The notes: a model not told the origin generated them from the sequence alone. Shown: positions 27,478-38,663, counted from the first letter of the stretch. The stretch is 64,000 nucleotides of DNA from Staphylococcus xylosus (GCF_002732165.1 NZ_MRZO01000002.1:186001-250000), one strand, 5' to 3'. Program-made: numbers and translations.

Positions 27478-29205
27478 CTATTCATGTAAATACTTTTTCT
27501 TCCAATTTTTTATAGAAATAAATGATAATGCCATCGTACAAATAGTTAATATTATAGTAAATGGCCAAAACCATATAGATACAATACTGCCTTCTATTGC
27601 TAAACCAATTTTAGAAAATAACCCAAATGTAAAAACAATACTCCCTAATAAGCAAATTGAAACTGGCAAAGCATATTTCCATGGTGTTAAATTAACAACA
27701 GCTTTGTTCTGAAATGTAAATGGAACCTGTAATGGCATTATTTTTCCTAAAATTAATAAAAACAGTAATTCTATTAAGAAAAGTAGTCCTTGAATATGAA
27801 TAAAGTTAATGGGTATCGTTACATTGAAAATTGTTGGTAAACCCCACATTAACATATAATAAATCACTACATGCGATATAATAACAATTTTAGCTCCAAT
27901 TGCTGGAACAGTTTTTGAAAATATACCCACTAATACGATTACTATAATTGGTATATTAAAAAAACCTGTAAATTCCCTAATAATCGTCCATAAGCCGTCT
28001 GGAGCATACAGTAATAACGGCGAAATAAAGAAGGTTAATAATGATAATATAACGCCAAACCATTGGCTCACTCTTATCATTTCTTGGTCATTTGCTTTTT
28101 TATTCAGCACAACTTTATAAATATCGTAACAAAACATGGTTGCAGCACTGTTTAACAAAGAATTAAAACTTGAAAAAACTGCCCCTAATAATACAGCTAA
28201 AAAGAAACCATTTAAAAACGTAGGAAAAACATCATTTATTAGTGTTGGGTAGGCTAAATCCATGTTTTTTAACTTAGGACCATAGAGATGATAGGCTATT
28301 ATACCAGGAATCATCATCAAAAATGGAACTAATATTTTTAAAAAACCTGTAAGCAAGGCTCCTTTTTGACCTTCAGCAAGACTTTTGGCACCTAACGTAC
28401 GTTGAATAACATATTGGTTAGTCCCCCAGTAAAATAAATTAGCGAATAGCATACCAGTAAATATAGTTCCAAAAGGTACACCATCACTGCTAGAGCCAAT
28501 AGAATTCAGTTTTTCTGGATGTTCTGTCACTACTGTTTTTATACCTATAAAAAAATCACCGTTTCCTAATGCTATAAAACCTAATATAGGTACAATCAGA
28601 CCAACAAGCAATAAACCAATGCCATTGATGGTGTCTGAGATAGCAACCGCACGTAATCCTCCAAATATAGCGTAAATAGAACCTATAATGCCTATCGTCC
28701 AAACTGACAACCACATAGCTTGTTCAAATGTAATACCTAACATATTAGGTATATCAAAAACCTGTAATACGGCTATCGCTCCTGAATATAAAACTGACGG
28801 TATTGTAATAAGGCCATAGCCAAGCATAAATAATAATACAACTAGCAATCTTGTTCCTTGATCAAACCTAGCATTTAAAAACTCTGGTAATGTTGTAAAT
28901 GCACCTTTTAAATAACGTGGTAATAGTACAAGTGCTAAAATAATAACAGAAAAGCCCGCTGTGACTTCCCAAGCCATATTAGTTAAATTAGCATTATAGG
29001 CTTGACCATTTAATCCAATTAATTGTTCTGCAGATAAGTTTGTCAATACTAAAGAGCCTGCTATAAAGCCACCTGTTAATCCTCTTCCTGCTAAGAAATA
29101 TCCCGTTGAATCATTAACTTTATTTTTAGTTTTGTGGTAAGAATACCAAGCAACAAATGCCATAAAACCTGCACAAGAAAGAAGTGTAAAAAAAGTTTCT
29201 CCCAT
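27478..29205 (-). CDS. Sodium:solute symporter (SSS family, YidK-like)
   Basis: Polytopic Na+-coupled transporter of 575 aa with about 14 helices. Blocks shared with E. coli YidK as I recall it: GYFLAGRGLTGGFIAGSLVLTNLSAEQLIGLNGQAY, WEVTAGF, LPRYLKG, YGLITIPSVLYSGAIA, GGLRAVAISDTINGIGLL, KSLAEGQKGALLTGFLKIL. The family carries sugars, sialic acid, pantothenate or similar; the YidK branch has no settled substrate. GGGGGA 6-7 bases before the ATG at 29205 sets the start 14 codons inside the open frame. It stands alone, with no catabolic genes beside it to hint at the substrate. Confidence 0.9.
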   Translation of the reverse strand: MGETFFTLLSCAGFMAFVAWYSYHKTKNKVNDSTGYFLAGRGLTGGFIAGSLVLTNLSAEQLIGLNGQAYNANLTNMAWEVTAGFSVIILALVLLPRYLKGAFTTLPEFLNARFDQGTRLLVVLLFMLGYGLITIPSVLYSGAIAVLQVFDIPNMLGITFEQAMWLSVWTIGIIGSIYAIFGGLRAVAISDTINGIGLLLVGLIVPILGFIALGNGDFFIGIKTVVTEHPEKLNSIGSSSDGVPFGTIFTGMLFANLFYWGTNQYVIQRTLGAKSLAEGQKGALLTGFLKILVPFLMMIPGIIAYHLYGPKLKNMDLAYPTLINDVFPTFLNGFFLAVLLGAVFSSFNSLLNSAATMFCYDIYKVVLNKKANDQEMIRVSQWFGVILSLLTFFISPLLLYAPDGLWTIIREFTGFFNIPIIVIVLVGIFSKTVPAIGAKIVIISHVVIYYMLMWGLPTIFNVTIPINFIHIQGLLFLIELLFLLILGKIMPLQVPFTFQNKAVVNLTPWKYALPVSICLLGSIVFTFGLFSKIGLAIEGSIVSIWFWPFTIILTICTMALSFISIKNWKKKYLHE

Positions 29206-29431
29206 AATTGTCCCCCTATATTGGAAAAACTTAACGTCTAAAATCAATAATTAATATTGATTAATATACTTTTGAATTCCCACAATATTTTATCTTTTTA
29301 CATCTCTTCCCTATCACAGAAAAATTATTTGAAAAATATAAAATTACACAAAAATATTATGATTATTATTACTTTTGAATAATGTCCTCTATTCACTCAA
29401 TCCTTTTAAAACACCATATTCACTATTTTTA

Positions 29432-29992
29432 TCATTTAAAAATAAAAGTACTTATTAGTGCGATTATTAAAAATGTACCTACAAATAATATAAAGCTGTA
29501 CCAAAATGTAGCTACATTTCTTAATTTAGTAGTCTTGACCTCATTTGGGTCGTTACCTTTCATAAACGCAACGATGCGGTCATAAGTTTGTATATTGTAT
29601 GATTTCTTAATGCTATCCACTTTAATAGAAGCCATTATACCAATACCTAATAATATAACTTCGATTATAGTACCAACTGTTCCCCAATAATACATTGCTG
29701 GTCCAATTAAAATTGCAGCCATTAGCATTGGCCATATCATTAAATGCGTCCACAAGTTAAACCGAGCTTTTCTTAATTTTTGCTCCATAATCTCTACATC
29801 TCCTTTGACTAAATCATCTAAAGAAACATCGAACAATGAACTAAGCATTAACAAATTATGCACGTCAGGATAACTCTTATCATTTTCCCAGTTTGATATT
29901 GTTTGTCGTGAAACATATAGTTTGTTAGCTAAATCTTCTTGAGAAAGTTGATCACGTTGGCGAAAATATTTGATTTGATGACCTAGGTTCAT
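29432..29992 (-). CDS. XRE regulator with C-terminal membrane helices
   Basis: 186 aa. Residues 5-60 are an XRE/Cro helix-turn-helix (LGHQIKYFRQRDQLSQEDLANKLYVSRQTISNWENDKSYPD). Residues about 85-185 carry three or four hydrophobic helices (LMIWPMLMAAILIGPAMYY, IIEVILLGIGIMASI, FWYSFILFVGTFLIIALIS), so this is a membrane-tethered DNA-binding protein. GAAGGAG precedes the ATG at 29992 by about 9 bases. Related proteins in Firmicutes sense envelope stress or drugs, but no partner gene is adjacent. Targets unknown. Confidence 0.85.
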   Translation of the reverse strand: MNLGHQIKYFRQRDQLSQEDLANKLYVSRQTISNWENDKSYPDVHNLLMLSSLFDVSLDDLVKGDVEIMEQKLRKARFNLWTHLMIWPMLMAAILIGPAMYYWGTVGTIIEVILLGIGIMASIKVDSIKKSYNIQTYDRIVAFMKGNDPNEVKTTKLRNVATFWYSFILFVGTFLIIALISTFIFK

Positions 29993-30143
29993 TGCTTTTT
30001 GCTCCTTCGAATAGAGATTAAGATAAAATATATTATTAGACTATCAAAGTTTTTTAACATCTGCACAATTTTCTTTGTCTAAATGCTTTTACATACTATA
30101 ATGACAGTATTTTAAGACTGACTTTAGACAGAACGAAAAAAAA
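29993..30143. other. Spacer before XRE gene
   Basis: Left part of a 317-bp gap between the glpT and XRE genes; presumably holds the XRE promoter. No gene. The remaining 30181-30309 is AT-rich sequence after the glpT stop with nothing recognisable. Confidence 0.4.
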
Positions 30144-30180
30144 GGCGAGATTGAAACTAATAAAGTTTCATATCTTCGCC
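30144..30180 (-). terminator. glpT terminator
   Basis: GGCGAGATTGAAACT (30144-30158) pairs imperfectly with AGTTTCATATCTTCGCC (30164-30180); leftward tail is eight T. Confidence 0.8.
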
Positions 30181-30309
30181 CTCATGATAATCATATATTT
30201 TGATATTTATTTAGTTACTAAATTTTGATAACTACATAGATTCAGTAGTTAAAACTTCATTCATACCCATATAATTCATTAATTGACGTGATTAGCTCAA
30301 TTAATGTAT

Positions 30310-31659
30310 TTATTCTTGACCACGTTTGTTCCAAGTTAGTAAGAAGCTAAGCATTGCTAAAATACTAATAACAGTTAATAATACAAAGCCAATATCCCAA
30401 CCAAAATGTTGCACTACAAATCCTAATACGATATTAGCCATTACAGCTCCGAATAAATAACCGAACAACCCAGTTAATCCTGCTGCAGTTCCAGCTGCTT
30501 TCTTAGGAACATAATCTAACGCTTGTAAGCCAATTAACATTACCGGTCCATAGATAAGGAACCCAATAGCAATGAGTGATACATTATCTAACCAAGCATT
30601 ACCAGGAGGATTCAGCCAATATATAAGTACAAATATTGTTACACCTAGCATGAAGAAAAATCCTGCTGGGCCACGACGTCCCTTAAATAATTTATCAGAT
30701 AGGTAACCGCATAATAATGTACCTGGGATACCTGCCCATTCATATAGGAAGTACGCCCAACCCGACTCACTTAGATTGAATTGCTTCTCTTCACTTAAGT
30801 ATGTAGGTGCCCAATCTAACACACCATAACGTACAAAATAAACAAATATATTGGCAAAGGCAATTGCCCAAACCCATTTATTATTCAGAACATATTTAAA
30901 TAAAATTTCTTTCGTAGTCAGTTCTGTCTCTAATGTCTGTTTAGATGATGTAGAATAGTCATTATTATAATGTTCAATTGGTGGTAACCCCTGTGATTGA
31001 GGTGTATCTCTAACTAAACAGTATGAAATAATCGCAATAACGATGGCTAATATTGCTGGATAAATGAATACACCTTCAAAGCCTTTTAAGTAACCAAAAT
31101 TATACATTGCTGTCATGGAAATACCCCATGTCGCTATAGGCGCCATTAAACCGCCACCTACATTATGAGCTACATTCCATATTGAAGTCTTACTACCACG
31201 TTCACTGACACTATACCAATGGACAAGAACACGTCCTGAAGGTGGCCACCCCATACCTTGGAACCACCCATTTAAAAATAGTAACACGAACATAATTGTA
31301 ATACTTGATGTAAAGAAAGGCACAAAACCAAGTAATAAATTTACAATTGCCGTTAGTATTAAGCCTAAAGTTAAAAATATTCGGGCATTACTACGGTCAC
31401 TAATGGTTCCCATTATAAACTTACTAAAGCCATAAGCAATCGAAATTGCTGAAAGTGCAATACCAAGTTCACCTTTACTAAAGCCATCCTCGATTAATGA
31501 TGGCATTGCTAATGAAAAGTTTTTACGCAATAAATAATAACCTGCATAACCAATGAAGATACCTAAGAATACTTGAAAGCGTAATTTCTTATATGTATCA
31601 TCCACTTGCTCCTTAGGCAAAGGTTCTATATGTTTTGCCGGTTTCAAAAATTGAAGCAT
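30310..31659 (-). CDS. glpT: Glycerol-3-phosphate antiporter
   Basis: Major facilitator of the organophosphate:phosphate antiporter family, 449 aa, 12 helices. It imports glycerol-3-phosphate in exchange for phosphate and in relatives also lets in fosfomycin. The sequence matches remembered GlpT closely, not Uhp[81 protein letters not shown] block (here [10 protein letters not shown]), [21 protein letters not shown] at 31659 with AGGAGTG 6 bases before. Single-gene unit with its own terminator. Confidence 0.93.
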   Translation of the reverse strand: MLQFLKPAKHIEPLPKEQVDDTYKKLRFQVFLGIFIGYAGYYLLRKNFSLAMPSLIEDGFSKGELGIALSAISIAYGFSKFIMGTISDRSNARIFLTLGLILTAIVNLLLGFVPFFTSSITIMFVLLFLNGWFQGMGWPPSGRVLVHWYSVSERGSKTSIWNVAHNVGGGLMAPIATWGISMTAMYNFGYLKGFEGVFIYPAILAIVIAIISYCLVRDTPQSQGLPPIEHYNNDYSTSSKQTLETELTTKEILFKYVLNNKWVWAIAFANIFVYFVRYGVLDWAPTYLSEEKQFNLSESGWAYFLYEWAGIPGTLLCGYLSDKLFKGRRGPAGFFFMLGVTIFVLIYWLNPPGNAWLDNVSLIAIGFLIYGPVMLIGLQALDYVPKKAAGTAAGLTGLFGYLFGAVMANIVLGFVVQHFGWDIGFVLLTVISILAMLSFLLTWNKRGQE

Positions 31660-31799
31660 TGAATCACTCCTGACTTAATATACTTTCGATATATGATTTA
31701 TAAAATATCATTATTATATTATATTTAAAAGTGAAATATAGCAAGGCGTTTTGCAGATTTTTCATAAAATAGGTTATTATTTATAAATCGTTATATATT

Positions 31800-31847
31800 A
31801 GAAAAAACGAGAATGATAAATTAAAAATTCATATGCTCGCTTTTTCT
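31800..31847. terminator. cstA terminator
   Basis: AGAAAAAACGAG at 31800-31811 pairs with CTCGCTTTTTCT (31836-31847); the inner stem is imperfect, with A/T tracts on both sides. Confidence 0.7.
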
Positions 31848-31911
31848 ATTAATAATTATATTATTTTGTTATTATCGTTTTTGATAAACTGAAAACTCTA
31901 TATTAATAATA

Positions 31912-33369
31912 TTACATTACCTGTTGTCGTTGATGTGGAATAGGATGATCTAATTCAAATTGAGCACCGGTAGTAATCTTCTTATATTGATAACCAAAGT
32001 AAGCAACCCATAATATCGTCAATACGAATGCGAGTATATAGCTCAAATTAAGGTCTAAACCTAAACCAATTTTTTGGCTTAAAATATAGGTGAATATATT
32101 CCAAGTCATAAATACAGCTGGTATAGCTGCAACCCAGAAATTCTTTTTCGCAATTAATAGATACATGGCACCTACCCATAATGCCACTACAGCAGTTGTC
32201 TGGTTAGCCCATGAAAAATAACGCCATAAAACTGTGAAGTCAACTTGTGTTAACCCAAAACTTATAATAAATAATGGCGCAGCAACTATAATTCTTTTTA
32301 CAATACTACGTTGACCATAATTTAAATAATCTGCAATAATCATTCTTGCACTACGGAAGGATGTATCACCACTTGTTATCGGTAATATGATAACGCCTAA
32401 TACAGCAATTGTACCGAAGACAGAACCTAATAATAGATGCGAAGCTTGACTAACTACTAGCGCTGCTTCACCACGCGCTAAGACATCATTTAAGCCATTA
32501 TAGCCATTAAATAGACTCATTCCAGCTGCAGCCCATATCATTGCAATAATACCTTCTGCAATCATCATACCGTAAAAAATGAAACGAGCATTCTTTTCCT
32601 TATTCGTTGTTCTAGAAATAATAGGTGTCTGTGTCGCATGAAAACCAGATAAGGCACCACAAGTGATAGTAAAGAATAATAATGGAAAAATAGACGCGCC
32701 ATCAGGATGCATATTCTTTAAATTTAACTCAGGTATAGGAGCGCCTGTTTGAATGAGACGGAAACCAATACCTACCGCACTTACTAAAAGTAAGGCACCA
32801 AATATTGGATATATACGACCAATTATTTTATCTATTGGTAAAATTGTAGAAAGTATATAATATACAAAAATAACAAATATGATTATACCTAGAGCAATAC
32901 GACCATCCATTAAATTATGTAAAAGTAAGGCTGGACTTGTTACAAAAACTGTACCCGTTAACAACAATAATAAGATTGAAAATATATTAACGAAATGTTT
33001 CATAACTTGTCCCAAAAATTTACCTGCAAGTTCAGGTAAATGTGCTCCTTTGTTTCTTATAGAAATCATTCCAGTTAAATAATCATGCACAGCACCTGCA
33101 AATATACAGCCAAAAACAATCCAAATAAATGCTACTGGCCCGTATAAAGCCCCCATAATTGGACCAAATATAGGACCAACTCCTGCAATATTTAATAATT
33201 GGATGAGTGAATTAGATGATGTTTTCATAGGTAAATAATCTACATTATCCCTTTGATGATAAGCAGGCGTAGGTCGCTCTTCTTTTGTTCCGAACATTTT
33301 ATCGATATATTTCCCATAAGTAAAATACCCAATAATAAGTATAATAATAGAAACTATAAATGTAATCAT
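31912..33369 (-). CDS. cstA: CstA-family carbon starvation transporter
   Basis: Polytopic membrane protein of 485 aa, shorter than E. coli CstA (about 700) and nearer to the YjiY-like short forms. The CstA core is visible: LNIAGVGPIFGPIMGALYGPVAFIW, GAVHDYLTGMISIRNKGAHLPEL, ALSGFHATQTPIISR, ITSGDTSFRSARMIIADYL. Family members import pyruvate or peptides under carbon limitation. AAGGGGGG before the ATG at 33369 sets the start 17 codons inside the open frame. A near-perfect cre box lies 26 bases upstream of the start codon, so CcpA repression in glucose is expected, in keeping with the family role. Confidence 0.9.
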   Translation of the reverse strand: MITFIVSIIILIIGYFTYGKYIDKMFGTKEERPTPAYHQRDNVDYLPMKTSSNSLIQLLNIAGVGPIFGPIMGALYGPVAFIWIVFGCIFAGAVHDYLTGMISIRNKGAHLPELAGKFLGQVMKHFVNIFSILLLLLTGTVFVTSPALLLHNLMDGRIALGIIIFVIFVYYILSTILPIDKIIGRIYPIFGALLLVSAVGIGFRLIQTGAPIPELNLKNMHPDGASIFPLLFFTITCGALSGFHATQTPIISRTTNKEKNARFIFYGMMIAEGIIAMIWAAAGMSLFNGYNGLNDVLARGEAALVVSQASHLLLGSVFGTIAVLGVIILPITSGDTSFRSARMIIADYLNYGQRSIVKRIIVAAPLFIISFGLTQVDFTVLWRYFSWANQTTAVVALWVGAMYLLIAKKNFWVAAIPAVFMTWNIFTYILSQKIGLGLDLNLSYILAFVLTILWVAYFGYQYKKITTGAQFELDHPIPHQRQQVM

Positions 33370-33394
33370 GTTACCATTCCCCCTTAAGATAACG

Positions 33395-33408
33395 TGAAAG
33401 CGTTTTCT
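33395..33408 (-). promoter_or_regulatory. cre box upstream of cstA
   Basis: TGAAAGCGTTTTCT matches the CcpA operator TGWAANCGNTNWCA at all fixed positions except the last. Confidence 0.75.
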
Positions 33409-33544
33409 TAATTTAATCACAAATAGTAATTTTCCACAATGTTTCGTTAATATTTTATTCTAGTTTGTTTCATAGAAATTGGTAATATTATTATATAAAG
33501 CACAATCCCTATACACTTGTTTTTCGATTATTGTAAAATGCTTT

Positions 33545-33704
33545 ACTGTAAATCAGACAACAGATAGCCATGTCACCTATTAATATAAAAACAATCTATA
33601 AGATCTTGAGTTTAATATTGGCGGTGATTTGGGACGTCTCCTACGGGAAGATCACTAACCGAAGACTACAGGCTAAGGTATTAGTTCCAAAGGAAAGCAC
33701 GCAC
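33545..33704. ncRNA. Possible structured RNA, low confidence
   Basis: A stretch with visibly higher GC than the surrounding spacers that is not explained by a protein. It contains a chain of small hairpins: GTGAT..ATCAC (about 33622-33655), CTAA..TTAG and TTCC..GGAA near 33675-33695. It lies beyond the noc terminator. An open frame here (33570-33803) has no ribosome site and includes the terminators, so it is unlikely to be coding. Orientation and identity unknown. Confidence 0.25.
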
Positions 33705-33772
33705 AAAAAAAACTGCCAACAAAGTCGGAGACTTTGTCGACAGCCTGAGATCGAGACAAATAGATGTCTCGA
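33705..33772 (-). terminator. Two tandem hairpins after noc
   Basis: CTGCCAACAAAGTC (33713-33726) with GACTTTGTCGACAG (33730-33743), then leftward a run of eight T; a second stem TCGAGACA (33751-33758) with TGTCTCGA (33765-33772) stands between it and the noc stop. Confidence 0.88.
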
Positions 33773-33783
33773 CCTTTATAACA

Positions 33784-34620
33784 CTAATATTTATATAATT
33801 TAATTTTAATTTCATAGTAATCATCGTGATCTTTAGCTTGGTGTTCGAATTTAATACCACTTTTTTCAATAGACTCTAAGCTTTGACCAACTGCTTCACG
33901 AGCATCAGTTAAGTCTTTTTCAAACTCAAATCTACGGGCTTTAACTTTTTCAGGGCCAAGTTTTTGTTTAACTCGTGCTTCTGTCTGTTTAACATTTAGT
34001 TTTTGGCTAATCACTGTTTCAACCAAGTCAACTTGATCTTCTTCTGATAAGCTTAACATCGCACGTGCATGACGTTCTGTAATCTTACCTTCACGTAGAC
34101 GTCCTATCACTTTAGGATCTAGTTTCAATAGTCTTAATTTATTTGCTATAAAACTTTGGCTTTTACCAACACTTTTAGCCAATTCACTCTGCGTAGTATC
34201 GCCAATATCTAATAATTTCTTATATGCTTCCGCTTCTTCTATGACAGATAGATTTTCACGTTGAATATTTTCAATTAAAGCTACTACTGCTGTTTCTTCA
34301 TCGTCTAAATATCTAATAATCACATCAGCATGTGTTTTATTAAGTGTTTGTAAAGCTCTAAATCTACGCTCACCAGCGATAATTTCAAACATATCTTCTT
34401 CAATTGGACGTACTACAATCGGTTGTAGCAAACCATGTTCTTCTATAGATTCTGCGAGTTCTTTAATCTTATTTGGCTCAAATACTTGTCTCGGTTGATA
34501 ACGGTTTGGCACAATGCGTTCGGTATGAATAGATTCAACGTTATTATGATCCTCTTCAATATAACCAACAATGTCATCTTTGTTCTTTAAACCAAATAAT
34601 TTAGAAAAAGGTTTCTTCAT
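33784..34620 (-). CDS. noc: Nucleoid occlusion protein (ParB-like)
   Basis: DNA- and membrane-binding CTPase-fold protein, 278 aa, that blocks division over the nucleoid. The N-terminal amphipathic helix (MKKPFSKLFGL) is the membrane anchor; the ParB N domain has RIVPNRYQPRQVF and the GERRFRAL and ENIQRENLS boxes; the helix-turn-helix that reads the Noc-binding site is TQSELAKSVGKSQSFIANKLRLLKL. It differs from Spo0J in that the gene lies next to rsmG without a soj/parA neighbour, as in other staphylococci. Leftward operon-like array with rsmG and mnmG; terminator downstream. Confidence 0.93.
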   Translation of the reverse strand: MKKPFSKLFGLKNKDDIVGYIEEDHNNVESIHTERIVPNRYQPRQVFEPNKIKELAESIEEHGLLQPIVVRPIEEDMFEIIAGERRFRALQTLNKTHADVIIRYLDDEETAVVALIENIQRENLSVIEEAEAYKKLLDIGDTTQSELAKSVGKSQSFIANKLRLLKLDPKVIGRLREGKITERHARAMLSLSEEDQVDLVETVISQKLNVKQTEARVKQKLGPEKVKARRFEFEKDLTDAREAVGQSLESIEKSGIKFEHQAKDHDDYYEIKIKLYKY

Positions 34621-34666
34621 TTATTATGCGCTCCCTCTAAATTAATTGTATTGAATTGAATTATTT

Positions 34667-35386
34667 CTATTTTTCAAGTAACGGTGACTTATTCGGCGTT
34701 CCCGGTTTTCTTGGATATTTCTTAGGTGTTTGACTTCTCTTATCAACGATAATCATCTGTCTTTCACCTGCGTTTTCAGGCAATTCGTATGAAATGGTAT
34801 CCACAACTTTACCACCTAGGACACCTATACCAAAACTTGCTTCTTTCAATTCTTCTTCACCTTTAGAAGATTTTAAAGCAATAAATTGTCCGCCTTTTTT
34901 AACTAATGGAATACACAATTCGCTTAATACTGAAAGTCTTGCAACTGCACGTGCAGTCACAATATCATAAGACTCCCTGTAGTCTCCCTTACCATATGTT
35001 TCAGCACGATCATGTACAAAACTAACATTCTCTATATCTAAAGCATCTGCTAATTGGTTTAAAAAATGTATCCGCTTATTCAATGAATCTACAATCGTAA
35101 CTTTTAAATTGGGAAAAATAATTTTTAAAGGAATGCTAGGAAAACCAGCACCAGCACCTATGTCACATATTGTTAATTCTTTAGTTAAATCCGTATAAAA
35201 ACTAGCCGCAATTGAATCATAAAAATGTTTCAAATATACTTCATGTTCATCTGTAATACTTGTCAGATTCATTTTTTCATTCCACTCTACAAGCATTTGA
35301 TAATACGTTTGAAACTGTTGTTGTTGTTTATCTGAAAGTTCAATTCCATGTGTACTGAGTTGCTTAGTTAACCATGTTACACTCAT
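34667..35386 (-). CDS. rsmG: 16S rRNA m7G527 methyltransferase
   Basis: 239-aa SAM-dependent methyltransferase acting on G527 of 16S rRNA; loss gives low-level streptomycin resistance in other bacteria. The SAM-binding motif [16 protein letters not shown] is near residue 70, followed by [12 protein letters not shown] and [11 protein letters not shown]. The basic C-terminus ([17 protein letters not shown]) is typical. One base separates its start from the mnmG stop, so the two are co-transcribed. Confidence 0.95.
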   Translation of the reverse strand: MSVTWLTKQLSTHGIELSDKQQQQFQTYYQMLVEWNEKMNLTSITDEHEVYLKHFYDSIAASFYTDLTKELTICDIGAGAGFPSIPLKIIFPNLKVTIVDSLNKRIHFLNQLADALDIENVSFVHDRAETYGKGDYRESYDIVTARAVARLSVLSELCIPLVKKGGQFIALKSSKGEEELKEASFGIGVLGGKVVDTISYELPENAGERQMIIVDKRSQTPKKYPRKPGTPNKSPLLEK

Positions 35387-35387
35387 T

Positions 35388-37265
35388 TTAATTATTCACC
35401 CTTTGAATTTTACCTTGTTCAAGAAATACAAGTAAGATTGAAATATCGGCTGGATTCACACCAGAAATACGAGAAGCTTGTGCAATATTTAAAGGCTTCA
35501 CTTCTGCTAATTTTTCTCTTGCTTCCGTAGCTAAACTATCTACTTTGCTATAGTCTAAATCCTCTGGAATTTTCTTCTCTTCCATACGTTTAACTTTTTC
35601 AACTTGTTGTAATGACTTATTAATATAACCTTCATATTTTGTTTGGATTTCAACTTGTTCTTCAACATCTGAAGGTAATTGATGTGTTTCATCCAAGATT
35701 TCAAGTATTAAATCATAAGTCATTTCTGGACGGCGTAGTAATTCTAAAGCTAATATACCATCTTTTAGGCGTGAACCACCTTGTGCTTCTATAATTGCTT
35801 GTACGCGTTCATTTGGTTTAACACGAATACCTTGTAGTCGTTCTTGTTCTGCTGTAATCATGTCTCGTTTTTCATTGAAGCGTGCATAACGTTCTTCAGA
35901 AATCATACCTAACTCGTAACCTAAGTCTGTTAAACGCAAATCAGCGTTGTCATGTCTTAATAATAAACGATATTCTGCACGAGAAGTTAATAAACGATAA
36001 GGTTCGTTCGTACCTTTAGTAATAAGATCGTCTATAAGCACGCCGATATAAGCATCAGAGCGACTTAAAATGACTTCTTCTTTACCTTGAACTCTAGCTG
36101 CTGCATTAATACCTGCCATAATACCTTGGCCGGCCGCTTCTTCATAACCAGAAGTCCCATTAATTTGACCAGCTGTATATAAGTTTTTAATTTTCTTAGT
36201 TTCAAGCGTTGGCCATAACTGTGTAGGTACTAGTGCATCGTATTCGATTGCGTAACCTGCGCGCATCATGTCTGCTTTTTCTAAACCAGGAATTGTTTCT
36301 AACATCTGACGTTGTACATGTTCTGGTAAACTTGTTGATAGACCTTGAACATAAACTTCATTTGTATTTCTACCCTCTGGTTCTAAGAATAACTGGTGAC
36401 GTGGTTTATCATTGAAACGAACAAACTTATCTTCAATTGAAGGACAGTATCTTGGACCAGTACCTTTAATCATACCTGAGTACATAGCTGATAAATGTAA
36501 ATTATCATCAATTACTTGGTGTGTATCGCCATTCGTATATGTTAACCAACATGGTAATTGATCTAAAATATACTCTGTTGTTTCAAAACTGAATGCTCTA
36601 CCAACATCATCGCCTGGTTGAATTTCTGTTTTAGAGTAATCAATTGTTTTTGCATTAACACGTGGTGGTGTTCCTGTTTTGAATCTAACTACATCAAATC
36701 CAAGACCTCTTAAGTTATCAGCAAGTGAAACAGACGGTAATTGATGGTTCGGACCACTAGAATACTTCATGTTTCCTAGTATAATCTCTCCGCGTAAGAA
36801 CGTACCTGTTGTGATGATTACTGCCTCTGCCCAGTATTCTGTTCCAATATTAGTACGTACACCTTTAATCACATTATCTTCAATGATTAAATCGTCTACC
36901 ATACCTTGCATAATATCAAGGTTGTCTTCATCTTCAATTACTTTCTTCATTTCTTGTTGGTATAACACTTTATCAGCTTGAGCACGTAAAGCTCTAACTG
37001 CTGGTCCTTTACCAGTATTTAACATGCGCATTTGAATGTGTGTTTTATCAATTGTCTTAGCCATTTGACCGCCTAATGCGTCAATTTCACGTACAACAAT
37101 ACCTTTGGCTGGGCCACCAACTGATGGGTTACATGGCATAAACGCGATGTTATCTAGGTTAATTGTTAACATTAACGTTTTTGCACCACGTCTCGCTGAA
37201 GCAAGTCCTGCTTCAATACCAGCATGCCCGGCTCCTATTACTATTACATCATATTCTTGAGCCAT
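35388..37265 (-). CDS. mnmG: tRNA uridine-34 modification enzyme MnmG (GidA)
   Basis: FAD-dependent half of the MnmE-MnmG complex that puts carboxymethylaminomethyl on U34 of tRNAs; 625 aa. The FAD dinucleotide motif [12 protein letters not shown] is at residues 10-20; further family blocks are [41 protein letters not shown] and [16 protein letters not shown]; the C-terminal helices ([14 protein letters not shown]) bind tRNA and MnmE. AAGGAGG before the ATG at 37265. Lies 15 bases after mnmE. Confidence 0.96.
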   Translation of the reverse strand: MAQEYDVIVIGAGHAGIEAGLASARRGAKTLMLTINLDNIAFMPCNPSVGGPAKGIVVREIDALGGQMAKTIDKTHIQMRMLNTGKGPAVRALRAQADKVLYQQEMKKVIEDEDNLDIMQGMVDDLIIEDNVIKGVRTNIGTEYWAEAVIITTGTFLRGEIILGNMKYSSGPNHQLPSVSLADNLRGLGFDVVRFKTGTPPRVNAKTIDYSKTEIQPGDDVGRAFSFETTEYILDQLPCWLTYTNGDTHQVIDDNLHLSAMYSGMIKGTGPRYCPSIEDKFVRFNDKPRHQLFLEPEGRNTNEVYVQGLSTSLPEHVQRQMLETIPGLEKADMMRAGYAIEYDALVPTQLWPTLETKKIKNLYTAGQINGTSGYEEAAGQGIMAGINAAARVQGKEEVILSRSDAYIGVLIDDLITKGTNEPYRLLTSRAEYRLLLRHDNADLRLTDLGYELGMISEERYARFNEKRDMITAEQERLQGIRVKPNERVQAIIEAQGGSRLKDGILALELLRRPEMTYDLILEILDETHQLPSDVEEQVEIQTKYEGYINKSLQQVEKVKRMEEKKIPEDLDYSKVDSLATEAREKLAEVKPLNIAQASRISGVNPADISILLVFLEQGKIQRVNN

Positions 37266-37280
37266 AATTTTTCCTCCTTA

Positions 37281-38663
37281 TTATTTTCCTAAGCAGAATT
37301 GACTAAATAACTGATCAATCAATTCATCACTTGCGGATTCTCCGATAATTTCACCTAAAATTTCCCAAGTTCTAGTTAAGTCTATCTGAATCATATCCAT
37401 TGGTATGCCTGTTTCTGCTGCGTCTATAGCATCTTGAATTGTATTTCTTGCCTGTTTCAGTAATGAGATATGTCTTGAATTGGATACATAAGTCATATCT
37501 TGGTTTTGAACATCGCCACCAAAGAATAAATCTCTGATTTGAATCTCTAATTGATCGATACCTTCTTGCTTTAACATAGACGTTTGTATCAATGGCATAT
37601 CACCAATCATTTCTTTAACTTCATCTAAATCTAATTGTTTATCCAAATCCATCTTATTTACGATGACAATGGCATCTTCATTTTTAATAACTTCATATAA
37701 TTTGCGGTCTTCTTCAGTTAATCGCTCATTATAATTAAGTACAAATAAGATTAAATCTGCTTCGCCAAGTGCTTTTCTAGAACGCTCTACGCCGATGCGC
37801 TCTACAATATCTTCTGTCTCACGTATACCAGCTGTATCTACAAGTCTTAATGGTACGCCTCTTACATTAACGTATTCCTCTAATGTATCTCTTGTTGTTC
37901 CGGGTACTTCAGTCACTATAGCCTTATTATCTTGAATAAGATTATTGAGCATAGATGATTTACCAACATTTGGTTTACCAACTATTACTGTAGCTAAGCC
38001 TTCTCTCATAATCTTACCTTGCGTACCTGTATCAAGTAATTTATTAATTTCAGTTTTAATTTTATTAGATTTATCCAATAAGACTTCTGTTGTAGCATCT
38101 TCTACATCATCATATTCTGGATAATCTATGTTAACTTCAACTTGTGCGAGGATTTCGAGAATGGATTGTCGCTGTCGTTTGATCATATCACTTAAACGAC
38201 CTTCTATTTGATTCATTGCAACTTTAGATGCACGATCGGTCTTAGAACGAATAAAATCCATAACTGCTTCAGCTTGAGATAAATCAATACGACCATTTAA
38301 AAACGCACGCTTTGTATATTCACCCGGTTCTGCCATACGAGCACCATGTGTCATTGTTAGTTCTAATATCCTATTTATTGTCAAAATACCGCCATGACAG
38401 TTTATTTCAACAATATCTTCTCTTGTAAAAGTTTTAGGCGCTCTTAATACACTAACCATAACTTCTTCTACTACTTCATTTGATTCAGGATCAATTATAT
38501 GACCATAATTAATAGTATGAGATGCCACATCTTCAAGTTTTTCTTTACCTTTAAATAACTTATCTGCAATTTCTACTGAACCAACACCAGATAAACGCAC
38601 GATACCTATCGCACCTTCACCCATTGGCGTGGATATACTCGTTATCGTATCTAAATCCATCAT
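37281..38663 (-). CDS. mnmE: tRNA modification GTPase MnmE
   Basis: Partner of MnmG, 460 aa. The N-terminal tetrahydrofolate-binding domain has [17 protein letters not shown] and CHGGILT; the inserted G domain has [13 protein letters not shown] (G1), DTAG (G3) and NKMD (G4); the chain ends in the FCLGK motif whose Cys closes the active site. The frame opens 12 codons earlier, but AAAGGAGG 8 bases before the ATG at 38663 sets the start (the adjacent ATG 38660 matches the S. aureus N-terminus MDLDTITS). Confidence 0.96.
   Translation of the reverse strand: MMDLDTITSISTPMGEGAIGIVRLSGVGSVEIADKLFKGKEKLEDVASHTINYGHIIDPESNEVVEEVMVSVLRAPKTFTREDIVEINCHGGILTINRILELTMTHGARMAEPGEYTKRAFLNGRIDLSQAEAVMDFIRSKTDRASKVAMNQIEGRLSDMIKRQRQSILEILAQVEVNIDYPEYDDVEDATTEVLLDKSNKIKTEINKLLDTGTQGKIMREGLATVIVGKPNVGKSSMLNNLIQDNKAIVTEVPGTTRDTLEEYVNVRGVPLRLVDTAGIRETEDIVERIGVERSRKALGEADLILFVLNYNERLTEEDRKLYEVIKNEDAIVIVNKMDLDKQLDLDEVKEMIGDMPLIQTSMLKQEGIDQLEIQIRDLFFGGDVQNQDMTYVSNSRHISLLKQARNTIQDAIDAAETGIPMDMIQIDLTRTWEILGEIIGESASDELIDQLFSQFCLGK

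Noticed and set aside
30310..31659. Transporter as hexose-phosphate carrier UhpT
   Set aside because: N-terminus and loop motifs match GlpT much better than UhpT.
33570..33803. 77-codon open frame beyond noc
   Set aside because: Runs through both terminator hairpins and has no ribosome binding site.
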